A stretch of 64,000 nt of DNA from an uncultured Pseudoxanthomonas sp. (GTDB lineage: Bacteria; Pseudomonadota; Gammaproteobacteria; Xanthomonadales; Xanthomonadaceae), in contig NZ_CAMPJD010000005.1 of the NCBI RefSeq assembly GCF_946886695.1, positions 1 to 64,000 of the forward strand. Direction: 5' to 3'. The notes under the pieces were generated by a model that was not told where the DNA came from, searched no databases, and saw only the letters and a program-made list of their open reading frames with translations. Shown here in pieces: positions 17,722-27,402 of this stretch. A program made the position numbers and the translations under genes. The first letter of the stretch is position 1, and each line of letters opens with the position of its first letter.

Positions 17722-17730
17722 GCATGACGC

Positions 17731-19797
17731 TCAGCGGCCGATGTGCTGCTTCAGCCAGGCATTGACGGTGTCGTGCCACAGGATGCTGTTCTGCGGCTTG
17801 AGCACCCAATGGTTCTCGTCGGGGAAGTACAGCAGCTTGGAGTCGATGCCCTTGCGCTGCAGCGCGGTGAACGTGGACAGGCCCTGGTCGACCGGCACGC
17901 GGTAGTCCTTCTCGCCCTGCACCACCAGCATCGGTACGCGCCATTTGGCGATGTGGTTGACCGGATTGAACTTCTCGACGTTCTTCGGCACGTCGTACGG
18001 CGTGCCGCCGTTCTCCCACTCGGTGAACCACAGCTCCTCGGTCACGTAGCCCATCGAACGGATGTCGAATACACCGTCGTGGTTGACCAGGCACTTCCAC
18101 GGCTCGTTCCAGTTGCCCGCGATCCAATTGATCATGTAGCCGCCGTAGCTGGCGCCCAGGGCGCACGCGTTCTTCCCATCGAGGAACGTGTACTTCTCCT
18201 GCGCGGCGGCCCAACCCTTCTGCAGGTCTTCCAGCGGACGGTCGCCCCAGTGCTGGCTGATCGCATCGGTGAAGGCCTGGCCGTAACCGGTGGAACCATG
18301 GAAGTCGATCATCACCACGGCGTAGCCCTGCCCCGCGTACGTCTGCGGATTCCAGCGGTAGCTCCAGCCGTCGCCGAAGCTGCCCTGCGGGCCGCCATGG
18401 ATCAGGAACGCGACCGGATACTTCTGTCCTTCCACGTAGTCGTGCGGCTTGACCACGTAGCCATGCACGGTCTCGTTGTTCCAGCCTTTGAAGGTGAACT
18501 GCTCGTAGCCACCGAACGACACGTCCTTCAGCATTTCGCCGGCGCTGGGCGTGATGGCGCGCAGCGGCGCGCCGGACAGATTCGTCGTGAACAGCTGATC
18601 GCCACTCTTCAGCGTGTTGCGGGTGAGCGCCAGCGTGTCCCCGGCGATGTCGAAGGCCGAGATGCTGCCGTCACCGACGATCTTCTTCACGTCACCACTC
18701 GATGCATCCACGGCGAACAGGGGATGCTGGCCCACGTCCTGCGCGGTCGTGTAGATCGTCGCGCCATCCTTCGATAGCACGATGCCATCGGCGGAACGGT
18801 CCCATGTCGGCGCGATCTCACGCACCTGCTTCGTGGCCAGGTCCATCGCCATCAGGCCGAAGCGGTCGGCTTCGAAGCCTGGGCGCTTCATCGCGCGGTA
18901 GTACAGCGTCTTGCCGTCGGCACTGAAGACCGGGCCGGTGTCCCACGCGGGATTCGCGGCGGTAAGGTTGACGGGCGCTGTGCCGCCATCAGCGGCGAAC
19001 TGGTACAGGTCGAAATTGGTGGACCAGGCTTCGCCCTTGCCGGCGACACGGATCGCGGCGACGACGGCGTTGCCTTCCGGCGACCAGGTGTACTCATCGG
19101 CGCCCCCGAACGGCTTGGAAGGCGCATCGCCATCGATCGTGTCGCTCAGTGATGTGGCGACAGCCGTCGGCTTGGCCTTGCCCTGCGGCAGCGCCGCGAC
19201 GAACAGGCGGCTGCGGCGGCCATCGGCCCAGGTATCCCAGTGGCGCACGAACAGGCCGTCGTAGACCACGCCGGAGCTCTTTTTCGCGGCGGTGTCGTCG
19301 AGCTTTTTCTTCGTGCAGGCAAAGTCGGCCTTGCACTCGGCGAAGGTATCGGTGCTGAAAAGCACACGCGTACCATCCGGCGACAGCTTGTAGCTGGCCA
19401 CGTCCAGCGCGAAGGTCGTCAGCTGCCTGGGCGTGCCACCCGCGGCCGGTATCGCGTAAAGCTGCTGGGTGCCGGATTTGCCGCTGAGGAAGTACACCGT
19501 CTTGCCGTCGGCGGAGAAGGCAGGCGAATTGACGTTCCAGCCTTCCGGGGTCAGCCGCTTCGGCGGCGCCATGTCCCGGGTCAGCAGGTTGCGGACCCAC
19601 AGGCTGCTGCTGGCCTTGACCACCTCGGCATCGACGATGCGCTTGGCAAAAACGACGGTGCCGCCGTCAGGCGAAAGGACCGGCGAGGACACGCGGTCCA
19701 GCTTCTGCAGGTCACGCACGTCCAGGCCACGCGCGTGGGCCAACGACGGCAGCGCCGCCAGCAGGCAGAGGGGCAACAGGGCGGATTTCAGCTTCAT
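17731..19797 (-). CDS. S9 family peptidase (acylaminoacyl peptidase/DPP-like), exported
   Basis: This periplasmic or secreted serine peptidase (688 residues) cleaves short peptides. A signal peptide (MKLKSALLPLCLLAALPSLAHA) is followed by a WD40-like beta-propeller (about 30-420; repeated LSPDGTRVLFST and FSADGKTVYF strands). A C-terminal alpha/beta-hydrolase domain carries Ser550 in GASYGGY, Asp631 in GEKDYRVP and His663 in DENHWV. The ATG at 19797 is chosen because it starts the signal peptide. Upstream on the same strand are a hairpin and the OPT transporter, so peptide import and peptide breakdown are encoded side by side. Confidence 0.94.
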   Translation of the reverse strand: MKLKSALLPLCLLAALPSLAHARGLDVRDLQKLDRVSSPVLSPDGGTVVFAKRIVDAEVVKASSSLWVRNLLTRDMAPPKRLTPEGWNVNSPAFSADGKTVYFLSGKSGTQQLYAIPAAGGTPRQLTTFALDVASYKLSPDGTRVLFSTDTFAECKADFACTKKKLDDTAAKKSSGVVYDGLFVRHWDTWADGRRSRLFVAALPQGKAKPTAVATSLSDTIDGDAPSKPFGGADEYTWSPEGNAVVAAIRVAGKGEAWSTNFDLYQFAADGGTAPVNLTAANPAWDTGPVFSADGKTLYYRAMKRPGFEADRFGLMAMDLATKQVREIAPTWDRSADGIVLSKDGATIYTTAQDVGQHPLFAVDASSGDVKKIVGDGSISAFDIAGDTLALTRNTLKSGDQLFTTNLSGAPLRAITPSAGEMLKDVSFGGYEQFTFKGWNNETVHGYVVKPHDYVEGQKYPVAFLIHGGPQGSFGDGWSYRWNPQTYAGQGYAVVMIDFHGSTGYGQAFTDAISQHWGDRPLEDLQKGWAAAQEKYTFLDGKNACALGASYGGYMINWIAGNWNEPWKCLVNHDGVFDIRSMGYVTEELWFTEWENGGTPYDVPKNVEKFNPVNHIAKWRVPMLVVQGEKDYRVPVDQGLSTFTALQRKGIDSKLLYFPDENHWVLKPQNSILWHDTVNAWLKQHIGR

Positions 19798-19848
19798 CCG
19801 GGGCTCCGGCAACAGGGAAACCCCGATGGTAGGCGCTAAGCGCGCCGC

Positions 19849-19880
19849 GGCGCAAAGGCGTGAGGTCACGCCTTTGCGCC
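19849..19880. terminator. Perfect 15-base hairpin between the OPT and S9 genes
   Basis: The arms 19849-19863 and 19866-19880 are exact reverse complements with only GG between them. It starts 10 bases past the OPT transporter stop and lies 52 bases before the S9 peptidase start. There is no T tract on the minus strand, so it could be a weak terminator, an mRNA stabiliser that uncouples the two genes, or a protein site. Confidence 0.55.
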
Positions 19881-19890
19881 ATGTGTCCGG

Positions 19891-21879
19891 TCAGCGGGGA
19901 CCGGGCTCCACGTCGCCCAGTGCCTTCGACTTGGCGCCGGTGCGGTAGAGCAGCCAGCCGACGATGGCCAGGATCACCAGGCCCACGATCTCGCCCTGCT
20001 GGAACGCCTCGGGCAGCACCAGCACGTCGCGATCCTTGGTGGCGTAGATAGCCACGCCGACCGCGATGCCCATCAATGCCTCGCCGGTGATCAGGCCGGC
20101 GGCGAACAGCGTGCCTGGGCGGTGCAGGCGGTCGCGCGCCTCCTCGTCCTTCGTGCCGACCATGCCATGGCGCTTCTCGACCAGGTACGCCAACAGGCCA
20201 CCGAGGAAGATCGGCACCATCAGCTCCAGCGGCAGGTAGATGCCGATGGCCGCCGCCAGCACCGGCACGCGGAAGCTGCTTTTCCGGGCCTTCAGCATCT
20301 CGTCGATGGCGATGATGACCGCACCGATGACGGCGCCGATGGCGATGATGCCCCACGGCAGCTCGCCACCGAACAGGCCCTTGGCGACCGACGCCATCAG
20401 CGTGGCCTGCGGTGCGGAGAGCGGATTCGGATGTTCGGCCGTCGGCGCGCCGATGCCGTAGGCCTCGGACAGGATGTTAAGCACCGGCGCCATGATCAGC
20501 GCGCAGGAGAACGCACCGATGCCCAGCATCAGCTGCTGCTTCCACGGCGTGGCGCCGACGATGTAGCCGGCCTTGAGATCCTGCAGGTTGTCGCCGCCCA
20601 CGGCCGCCGCGCAGCACACCACCGCGCCGATCATGATCGCGGCGACCGCACCCAGCGGCGCGCCGCCGACACCGACCGCCATGCGTCCGCTCTCGCCCAG
20701 CAGCAACAGCAGCACGACCGAGGCGAACAGGATGGTGGCGATGGTGATGCCCGACACCGGGTTGTTCGACGAACCCACCAGGCCGGCTAGGTAGGCCGAC
20801 ACCGACACGAACAGGAACCCCGCCACGATCATGATGATCGCCATCGGGATGCTGACGTGCCACATGCCCACGATGGCCTGGTACAGCAGCAGCAGAGGCA
20901 GCACGAACACCACCAGCGCCACCAGCATCCACTTCATCGGCAGGTCGCGCTCGGTCTCCGCGACTTCGGCACCACCCGATCCGGCGCGCGCGGCCGCGAT
21001 GCCGCTTTTCACGCCCGACAGCAGCGACTTGCGCAGGGAGAACAGCGTCCAGACACCGCCGATCAACATGGCGCCGACACCCAGGTAGCGGATCTTGGCC
21101 GACCAGATCGCACCCGCGATGTCCTCCGGCCCCGCTCCCGCGATGCTCTGTGCGAGCGCAGGATCGGTGCCCATGAACGCCATGTGGTACAGCGGAATGG
21201 CGATATGCCACGACAGGATGCTGCCGGACAGCACCACGATGCCGATGTTCAGACCGACGATGTAGCCCACGCCCAGCAGCGCCGGCGACAGGTTGGTGCC
21301 CATGTAACCGAGGTACTTGCCGAAGAAGCCCGCACCGGCGGCAGTATCCGGGATCAGGCGCATACCGCTGTGGGCGGCGACCTTCAGCACCGCGCCGATG
21401 GCGGCGGAGAAGGCGAGGATCTTCAGCCCGGGGCCCGGATTCTCGCCGGCCTTGAGCACTTCGGCCGCCGCCTTGCCTTCGGGAAACGGCAGCGGCTCTT
21501 CGACGATCATCGAACGGCGCAGCGGCACCGAGAACAGCACGCCCAGCAGGCCGCCGAGGCCGGCGATCGCCAGCACCCAGGAATACTGGAAGTCCTGCCA
21601 GTAGCCCAGGATGATCAGCGCCGGGATGGTGAAGATGACGCCGGCCGCGATCGATGAGCCGGCCGAGGCACCGGTCTGCACGATGTTGTTTTCCAGGATC
21701 GTGCCGCCGCCCAGCAGGCGCAGCACGCCCATCGAAACGACGGCCGCCGGGATGGCGGTGGCCACGGTCAGGCCGGCGAACAGGCCCAGGTAGGCATTGG
21801 CGGCCGACAGCACGACGGCCAGCACGATGGCCAGCACGACGGCACGGAAAGTAAGTTGCGGGGTCCCCGGCGAGCTCAT
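19891..21879 (-). CDS. OPT family oligopeptide transporter
   Basis: This polytopic inner-membrane transporter (662 residues, about 16 membrane helices) belongs to the OPT family of proton-coupled oligopeptide/metal-chelate carriers. It opens with TFRAVVLAIVLAVVLSAANAYLGLFAGLTVATAIPAA, and the family block NIVQTGASAGSSIAAGVIFT is at about residues 70-90. The ATG at 21879 is preferred; the longer frame upstream runs into the divergent POT gene. Substrate could be short peptides or siderophore-like complexes. It lies back to back with a POT peptide transporter, sharing 102 bases of intergenic DNA. Confidence 0.93.
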   Translation of the reverse strand: MSSPGTPQLTFRAVVLAIVLAVVLSAANAYLGLFAGLTVATAIPAAVVSMGVLRLLGGGTILENNIVQTGASAGSSIAAGVIFTIPALIILGYWQDFQYSWVLAIAGLGGLLGVLFSVPLRRSMIVEEPLPFPEGKAAAEVLKAGENPGPGLKILAFSAAIGAVLKVAAHSGMRLIPDTAAGAGFFGKYLGYMGTNLSPALLGVGYIVGLNIGIVVLSGSILSWHIAIPLYHMAFMGTDPALAQSIAGAGPEDIAGAIWSAKIRYLGVGAMLIGGVWTLFSLRKSLLSGVKSGIAAARAGSGGAEVAETERDLPMKWMLVALVVFVLPLLLLYQAIVGMWHVSIPMAIIMIVAGFLFVSVSAYLAGLVGSSNNPVSGITIATILFASVVLLLLLGESGRMAVGVGGAPLGAVAAIMIGAVVCCAAAVGGDNLQDLKAGYIVGATPWKQQLMLGIGAFSCALIMAPVLNILSEAYGIGAPTAEHPNPLSAPQATLMASVAKGLFGGELPWGIIAIGAVIGAVIIAIDEMLKARKSSFRVPVLAAAIGIYLPLELMVPIFLGGLLAYLVEKRHGMVGTKDEEARDRLHRPGTLFAAGLITGEALMGIAVGVAIYATKDRDVLVLPEAFQQGEIVGLVILAIVGWLLYRTGAKSKALGDVEPGPR

Positions 21880-21981
21880 GATGCGTTCCCGAATGGCGGA
21901 AAGCGGACACGCTAGCGTCCGCTGCCCGGCAAGTCCAGCTGCATGCTCCGGCGTGCCGCCTATACTCGGCCGGTTTCCCCG
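21880..21981. promoter_or_regulatory. Divergent OPT/POT intergenic region
   Basis: These 102 bases separate two outward-facing peptide-transporter genes and must hold both promoters. A TATACT stretch at 21961-21966 is a possible -10 for the POT gene, 16 bases before its ATG. I see no clear palindrome. Confidence 0.4.
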
Positions 21982-23805
21982 ATGCTGGAGCGGTCCTTGA
22001 GCCACCCTGCCCCCGCGATTGCCGGCCGCAACGACTTCCTCGGCCATCCCAAGGGCGTCTACGTCTGCTTCTTCACCGAGATGTGGGAGCGCTTCTCCTT
22101 CTACGGCATGAAGGCGTTGCTGCTGCTGTACCTGACCAAGTACCACCTCTTCGCCGACGGCGCCGGCTACGACCTGATCGGTGCGTATGGCGGCCTGGTC
22201 TACTGCATCCCCGTGATCGGCGGTCTGCTGGCCGACCGCTGGCTGGGCATGCGCAAGGCGGTTGTTTTCGGCGGCCTGCTGCTGGTCGCCGGGCATGCCG
22301 GCATGGCGCTGGAAGGAGCGGCCGCGGTCTCGGATAGCGGTGTAGTGACGCGCGACGAAGGCGCGCTGCGCACCATGTACCTGTCGCTGGCGTTGATCGT
22401 GATGGGCGTGGGTTTCCTGAAGCCCAACATCACCGGCATCGTCGGGCGGTTGTATCCGCCGGGTGATCCGCGCCGCGATGGCGGTTTCAGTCTGTTCTAC
22501 GCGGGCATCAACCTTGGTGCGCTGCTGGCCTCGTTGGTGTGCGGTTACCTAGGCGAGACACTGGGATGGAAGTATGGTTTTGGCGCGGCGGGCATCGGCA
22601 TGCTGCTCGGTCTGGCGATGTTCCTGTGGGGCCAGCGTTACCTGCAGGGCCATGCGGAGCCGCCCTCCCCGGGTGCTCTCCGCGCACCCGTGCTCGGCGT
22701 TCCGCGCGAGGTGGCGATCTATCTTGGTGCATCGCTCGGCGTGCTGCCGTTGGCCTGGCTGATGTGGGCGGCGGCCAACGGTGCCTTCGCACTGGGCGGC
22801 GAGCTGTCGCTGGCACTGGTCCTGATGCTGGTGGTGCTGATGCTGGTGCTGGGCTGGTTCACCTGGTTCGTCACCACGCAATGCACCCCGCCGCAGCGGC
22901 GCCAGATGATCGCGCTGATGGCGATGATCTCCATGTGTCTGGCCTTCTTCACCCTCTACGAGCAGACCTACGGCTCATGGGTGATGTTCACCGACCGTCT
23001 GCTGACAAAAGACCTGTTCCCGTCACTGGTGCAGGCCCAAGACGTGGTGGTGTGGTCGGACAGCCTGGCGGCGAATGCCCGCATGTTCCTCTCCACCGCA
23101 CCCTGGTCCACGTGGGGGCTGCTGGCGATGCCCCTTGCCTTCGTCGTCGCCGTTCGCGCCTCCGAGCGCAACCCGATGACGGGATTTCCGCGCGCCGTTT
23201 TCCTGGGAACTGCCGGCGTGATGGTGCTGCTGGTACTTCGCGATTCCGTCGTACTCCCGCAGACAGCGGGATCGCTCACCTATCTCGGCGCGCTGTTCCT
23301 GGTGGTGCTGGCGCCGATCTTCGCGTGGCTGTGGGCGGCGTTGGGGCGGCGTGGCCGCGATCCGTCAAAGCCGTTGAAGGGTGCGCTGGGCCTGCTGTTC
23401 GGCGGGCTTTCATTCGTACCGCTCGCCATCGCCGCGCAACAGGTGGGGGACACTGGCGTGATGGCCAGCGTGTGGTGGCTGGTCCTCGCCTACCTGCTGC
23501 TGGAAGTCGGCGAGATGTGCCTTGCACCCGTCAGCCTCGCGGCCGTCACCGAGTTGTCCGTGCCACGCGTGGTGGGGCTGATGATGGGCATGTGGCTGCT
23601 CGCCACCGCCTTCTCTGAAACCCTGGCGGCACAGTTCGGCAAGCTGGCAGCCGTGGATATCCCGGAGGATCAGACATGGGACATCGCGCAGGCAGCCGCA
23701 GGGTACGCGGATCTGTTCTGGCTGATGATGTGGATCGGCCTGGGGTGCGCGGCCCTGGCGCTGGTGGCGGCACCCGCATTGAAGCGGATGATGCGCAAGG
23801 CTTGA
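21982..23805 (+). CDS. POT/PTR family proton-dependent peptide transporter
   Basis: This MFS-type di/tripeptide symporter has 607 residues and 12-14 membrane helices. The POT signature in the first helix reads FFTEMWERFSFYGMKALL (ExxERF motif near residues 33-38), with KPNITGIVGRLYPPGDPRRDGGFSLFY as the second family block. It is somewhat longer than E. coli DtpA (500) because of two extra central helices. The ATG at 21982 gives a 24-residue N-terminal tail. It ends beside a hairpin that also serves the convergent S9 peptidase. Confidence 0.94.
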   Translation: MLERSLSHPAPAIAGRNDFLGHPKGVYVCFFTEMWERFSFYGMKALLLLYLTKYHLFADGAGYDLIGAYGGLVYCIPVIGGLLADRWLGMRKAVVFGGLLLVAGHAGMALEGAAAVSDSGVVTRDEGALRTMYLSLALIVMGVGFLKPNITGIVGRLYPPGDPRRDGGFSLFYAGINLGALLASLVCGYLGETLGWKYGFGAAGIGMLLGLAMFLWGQRYLQGHAEPPSPGALRAPVLGVPREVAIYLGASLGVLPLAWLMWAAANGAFALGGELSLALVLMLVVLMLVLGWFTWFVTTQCTPPQRRQMIALMAMISMCLAFFTLYEQTYGSWVMFTDRLLTKDLFPSLVQAQDVVVWSDSLAANARMFLSTAPWSTWGLLAMPLAFVVAVRASERNPMTGFPRAVFLGTAGVMVLLVLRDSVVLPQTAGSLTYLGALFLVVLAPIFAWLWAALGRRGRDPSKPLKGALGLLFGGLSFVPLAIAAQQVGDTGVMASVWWLVLAYLLLEVGEMCLAPVSLAAVTELSVPRVVGLMMGMWLLATAFSETLAAQFGKLAAVDIPEDQTWDIAQAAAGYADLFWLMMWIGLGCAALALVAAPALKRMMRKA

Positions 23806-23810
23806 ACGAC

Positions 23811-23832
23811 AACGGCGCCCGCAGGCGCCGTT
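23811..23832. terminator. Bidirectional hairpin between POT and second S9 gene
   Basis: Stem AACGGCGCC (23811-23819) and GGCGCCGTT (23824-23832) with a 4-base loop lies between two convergent genes, 6 bases past one stop and 23 past the other. Its symmetric position suggests a shared terminator, although T tracts are short. Confidence 0.65.
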
Positions 23833-23854
23833 GCGGCACGATCGAACAGGCTGC

Positions 23855-25858
23855 CTACTTCGCCTTCGCACCGCCAAGGTGGCGGTGGAAGAAGTCCAGC
23901 AGTTTCGTGTAGTACTCGCGTTGGTTGGCTTCCATGTAGAAGCCATGCCCTTCCGTCTTGTAGTACAGCGACTCGACAGGCACGCCTGCGGCCTTCAGGC
24001 GACGCTCCATGATTTCAGTATGTTGAACCGGCGCGCGTTCGTCCTCGCCACCGGCGGCAAGGAACACCGGCACCTTGATCCTGTCGGCCATGTTGGTCGG
24101 AGAGACCGCGGCCAGGTCGGTGCGCAAGCCAATCCACTCGTTGAGATAGGTCTCACCCGATCCCCGTCGCTGGACGTCACCGCGTGTGTGCATCATCGGC
24201 AGGTCGTAGACACCCACGTATCCGGCCGCACAGCGATAGAGCCCGGGCTCCCTGGCTGCTCCCGTGACAGCCGCATATGCACCGTAACTCGCACCATAAA
24301 TACAGATGCGACGAGGATCGGCGATGCCCTGCTGGATGGCCCACTTGGTCGCATCGGTGACATCGTCCTGCATGGCCAGGCCCCACTGACGGGCACCCGC
24401 CTCCCGGAAGGTGCGGCCGTAGCCGCCGGATCCCCGGAAGTTCGGCTGGAGGACCGCGTAGCCAGCACCGGCAAGCATCTGCGCTTCGTCATCGAAGTGC
24501 CACATATCGCGCACGCCGAAGGGTCCGCCGTGCGGAAGCACGACCAAGGGGAGGTTGCTTGGCTCCACGCCCTTGGGCAAGGTCAGGTAGCCATGCAGGG
24601 GCAAGCCATCACGCGTGACGAACTGCACCGGCTTGGACTCGGCCATCGCCTCGGGGTCGAACCAGTCCCGACGGCTGAGCAGGTAATCCGCCTTCCTCTC
24701 GTTGATGCGGAACAGGTAGAAATCGCCCGGGTTGCGGTCACTGGACATCTCGACCAGCGCAGTGCCGCCATCGGCTGTGATGGAGGTGATACCGACAGTG
24801 TGTCCGGCGAAGGCCTGCTCGAGTTCCCTTTGAAGGATCGCCTCCTTGGCTGACTTGTCGAAGAAGGCCGTGCGTGGACGCCCATCCATATAGAGCGCGC
24901 CCACCGGCACGCGGCCGCCAGTCGCGGCGGCATCCAGCCCCACGACACCATCGCTGTAGATGATGCCGTATGGATCGACGGTGGCATCCTGCAGCACGGT
25001 CTTTCGCTGACCCGAACCCACCTCGTAGGCAACGATGATGTCGGGACCCTTGCGCTGCTCGCTCAGCAGATAGGCGATGCGATCATCTGCGGAAAATCCA
25101 AGCGCATACTCGCCGACGCCAGTCGCGGACTCATCGTTGATCAGCGACCATTCGGCGCCTTCACCCGACCGATAGTAGAGCTTTCGGATATTGTCGGAAC
25201 CGGCGCCACTGGCGAACCTCACGGTGCCGGCGTTGTCGGTCACGAAACTGGCACGCCGGATCGGCGCGCGCGCCACCTGTGTCCGTCGACCGGAGTACAC
25301 GTCCATGCGCTCCGCGCGCGTGTAGGGGTCTTCGCTGAAGGGCCATACCGAGATGATGACGTTCTTGTCGTCACCCGGAAGTGTGTCGACCAGGAACGCG
25401 GCCACGTCCTCGACCTTCTTGGGCTGGATGCGAGTCCCTGCGCCACGACTCTGCACCCGATAGCCGACCAGCATTTCCAGCTTGGTGCCGTCGGCATTGA
25501 TCCCGTACAACTCACCGGTCGGCTGCGGTTCGTCCAGCGCGCCGTACTTCTCGGAAATGGCAATCAGAACACGCTCGGGGTTGACCCACCAGAAACCGGA
25601 TACATGTGTGTTCTTACCCAGCACGAAATGCGCGGTGAGTTTGTTGCCGCTCCTCAACATGATCGCGAGTGCGGTCCTGTCCTCCAGCCTGACGGTGGCG
25701 GCATAGTACTCGCCACCCGGCGAGAGTTTGATGTCATCGAACTTGTCCTTGCGGACGAACGCACCCACGTCGACGTCATTGGCCGCGTCCGCAGACGCGG
25801 CGGCAAAGCACACGCACAACAAGATGGCCTTGACGGCCACATGGATCCACTTCGTCAT
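23855..25858 (-). CDS. S9 family prolyl-oligopeptidase-like peptidase, exported
   Basis: This is the second secreted S9 peptidase of the window, 667 residues. Its signal peptide (about 1-26, KAILLCVCFAAASADA) starts at the ATG at 25858. A divergent beta-propeller (about 30-390) is followed by the alpha/beta-hydrolase domain with Ser524 in GASYGAY, Asp606 in GGEDERAP and His638 in EGHGFY. It is only distantly like the 17731 peptidase, since the two share the catalytic domain plan but little propeller sequence. It may have an independent substrate range. It is convergent with the POT transporter. Confidence 0.92.
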   Translation of the reverse strand: MTKWIHVAVKAILLCVCFAAASADAANDVDVGAFVRKDKFDDIKLSPGGEYYAATVRLEDRTALAIMLRSGNKLTAHFVLGKNTHVSGFWWVNPERVLIAISEKYGALDEPQPTGELYGINADGTKLEMLVGYRVQSRGAGTRIQPKKVEDVAAFLVDTLPGDDKNVIISVWPFSEDPYTRAERMDVYSGRRTQVARAPIRRASFVTDNAGTVRFASGAGSDNIRKLYYRSGEGAEWSLINDESATGVGEYALGFSADDRIAYLLSEQRKGPDIIVAYEVGSGQRKTVLQDATVDPYGIIYSDGVVGLDAAATGGRVPVGALYMDGRPRTAFFDKSAKEAILQRELEQAFAGHTVGITSITADGGTALVEMSSDRNPGDFYLFRINERKADYLLSRRDWFDPEAMAESKPVQFVTRDGLPLHGYLTLPKGVEPSNLPLVVLPHGGPFGVRDMWHFDDEAQMLAGAGYAVLQPNFRGSGGYGRTFREAGARQWGLAMQDDVTDATKWAIQQGIADPRRICIYGASYGAYAAVTGAAREPGLYRCAAGYVGVYDLPMMHTRGDVQRRGSGETYLNEWIGLRTDLAAVSPTNMADRIKVPVFLAAGGEDERAPVQHTEIMERRLKAAGVPVESLYYKTEGHGFYMEANQREYYTKLLDFFHRHLGGAKAK

Positions 25859-25960
25859 ACTGCCTCCCCAGGCGATGCAGGCAGCCATCGTTCCACACCC
25901 ACGAGCCGGGTTCAACGGTCGCGGATGCATGGGTGGCGGGGCGTGGCTGCGTGCCGGCCG

Positions 25961-26857
25961 TCAGCCGCCGAGCATCTGTTGCAAGCCAGTCCGCCAGTCC
26001 GGTAGCGGATGTCCCAGTTGCTGCTCGAGCTTGCCTACATCAAGCCGCGAGTAGGAAGGGCGTTGTGCCCGCGTGGGGTAATCCGCCGTTGTGATGGCCA
26101 GAACGCGGGGCGCGCGCGCCAGCAAGCCCCGTGCGACGGCTTCATCGAAGATGGCTTCCGCGAAACCATGCCAACTCGTCTCGCCGCGCGGCGTGAGGTG
26201 GAAGGTGCCGGAAACCGGGGTCTGCTTGCGCAGCAACTCGGCCGTCACGTCCGCAATCAGGCTTGCGGGGGTCGGTGTGCCGCGCTGATCGGCCACCACG
26301 CGCAGTTCATCCCGCTCGGCCCCCACCCTCAGCATGGTTCTCAAGAAATTATGGCCATATCGGCCATAGATCCACGCGGTTCGCAGGATCAGGTGACGGC
26401 CGCCGGCCTCACGCACCGCCTCTTCGCCGGCCAGTTTGCTGGCGCCGTACACACCTAGCGGCGAGGTCGCATCATCCTCGCGGTAGGGACGTGTGCCCTG
26501 GCCGTCGAAGACATAGTCCGTCGAGTAATGCACGAAAGGAGTACTGCGGTCCGCACACACCCGCGCCAGCACACCCGGCGCCTCCACGTTTGCGCGAAAT
26601 GCGGCCTCCATATCGTCTTCCGCCTTGTCCACCGCCGTGTAGGCAGCTGCATTGATGACAACTGTGGGCTGGATGCGCTCGACCAGTTCAACCAGGGTGT
26701 CCGGCCGGTCGAAGTCGGCAATCTCACAGCGGCCACCATCGGGCAGTTGACCGGACCGCGTCGTAGGCACGACCTCGCCCATCGCCGCCAGGCCACGCCT
26801 CAACTCATTGCCGACCTGTCCATTGGCCCCCAGCAGCAGGAACGTCACGGCGCGCAT
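25961..26857 (-). CDS. rfbD: dTDP-4-dehydrorhamnose reductase
   Basis: RfbD (RmlD) makes the last step of dTDP-L-rhamnose synthesis, NAD(P)H reduction of the 4-keto sugar. The 298-residue short-chain dehydrogenase carries the Rossmann motif GANGQVG (about 9-15), YSTDYVFDG and the catalytic YGASK. It is the last gene of rfbB-A-C-D. The start at 26857 overlaps rfbC by 13 bases; a GTG at 26848 is an alternative. L-rhamnose goes into lipopolysaccharide or exopolysaccharide. Confidence 0.95.
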   Translation of the reverse strand: MRAVTFLLLGANGQVGNELRRGLAAMGEVVPTTRSGQLPDGGRCEIADFDRPDTLVELVERIQPTVVINAAAYTAVDKAEDDMEAAFRANVEAPGVLARVCADRSTPFVHYSTDYVFDGQGTRPYREDDATSPLGVYGASKLAGEEAVREAGGRHLILRTAWIYGRYGHNFLRTMLRVGAERDELRVVADQRGTPTPASLIADVTAELLRKQTPVSGTFHLTPRGETSWHGFAEAIFDEAVARGLLARAPRVLAITTADYPTRAQRPSYSRLDVGKLEQQLGHPLPDWRTGLQQMLGG

Positions 26858-27402
26858 ACCGGCAGCCGCTCGGGCGCGATGTCGGCCAGCAGCGGTGCGG
26901 CTTCATCCTTGGCGGACAGCACGGGCGCGGACACGGGCCAGTCGATGCCAATCGCAGGGTCATTCCAGCGTATGCCTGCATCTGCCGCCTTGTCGTACTG
27001 GGCCGTGCAGAGATAGCTGAAGATCGCTTGCTCTGACAACACCGCGAAGCCGTGCGCGAACCCTTCCGGAATCCAGAACTGGCGCTTGTTCTCCGCGCTC
27101 AGGATCACCGCCGCCCATTGGCCGAAGGTCGATGATCCGCGACGGATGTCGACGACGACATCATAGACTTCGCCTACCAGCACGCTGACAAGTTTCCCTT
27201 GTGGACTCGGCCATTGGTAGTGCAAACCGCGCAGCACCCCACGCGAGGAGAACGACACGTTGCTCTGCACGAACTTCGTTGGAAGACTATGCTGGCCGTA
27301 CCGCTCCGCGCTCCATGTCTCGAAGAAAAAACCGCGGCCGTCGCCGAAGACCGTCGGCTCGACAATCACACAACCGGGCAGACTGGTTTCAATGACCTTC
27401 AT
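26845..27402 (-). CDS. rfbC: dTDP-4-dehydrorhamnose 3,5-epimerase
   Basis: RfbC (RmlC) performs the double epimerisation of dTDP-4-keto-6-deoxy-D-glucose. It has 185 residues, the normal length, in a cupin fold. The block [20 protein letters not shown] and the [12 protein letters not shown] stretch are the active-site strands, and the catalytic His and Tyr fall in these. The start ATG at 27402 overlaps the rfbA stop by four bases (ATGA). Confidence 0.95.
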   Translation of the reverse strand: MKVIETSLPGCVIVEPTVFGDGRGFFFETWSAERYGQHSLPTKFVQSNVSFSSRGVLRGLHYQWPSPQGKLVSVLVGEVYDVVVDIRRGSSTFGQWAAVILSAENKRQFWIPEGFAHGFAVLSEQAIFSYLCTAQYDKAADAGIRWNDPAIGIDWPVSAPVLSAKDEAAPLLADIAPERLPVCAP

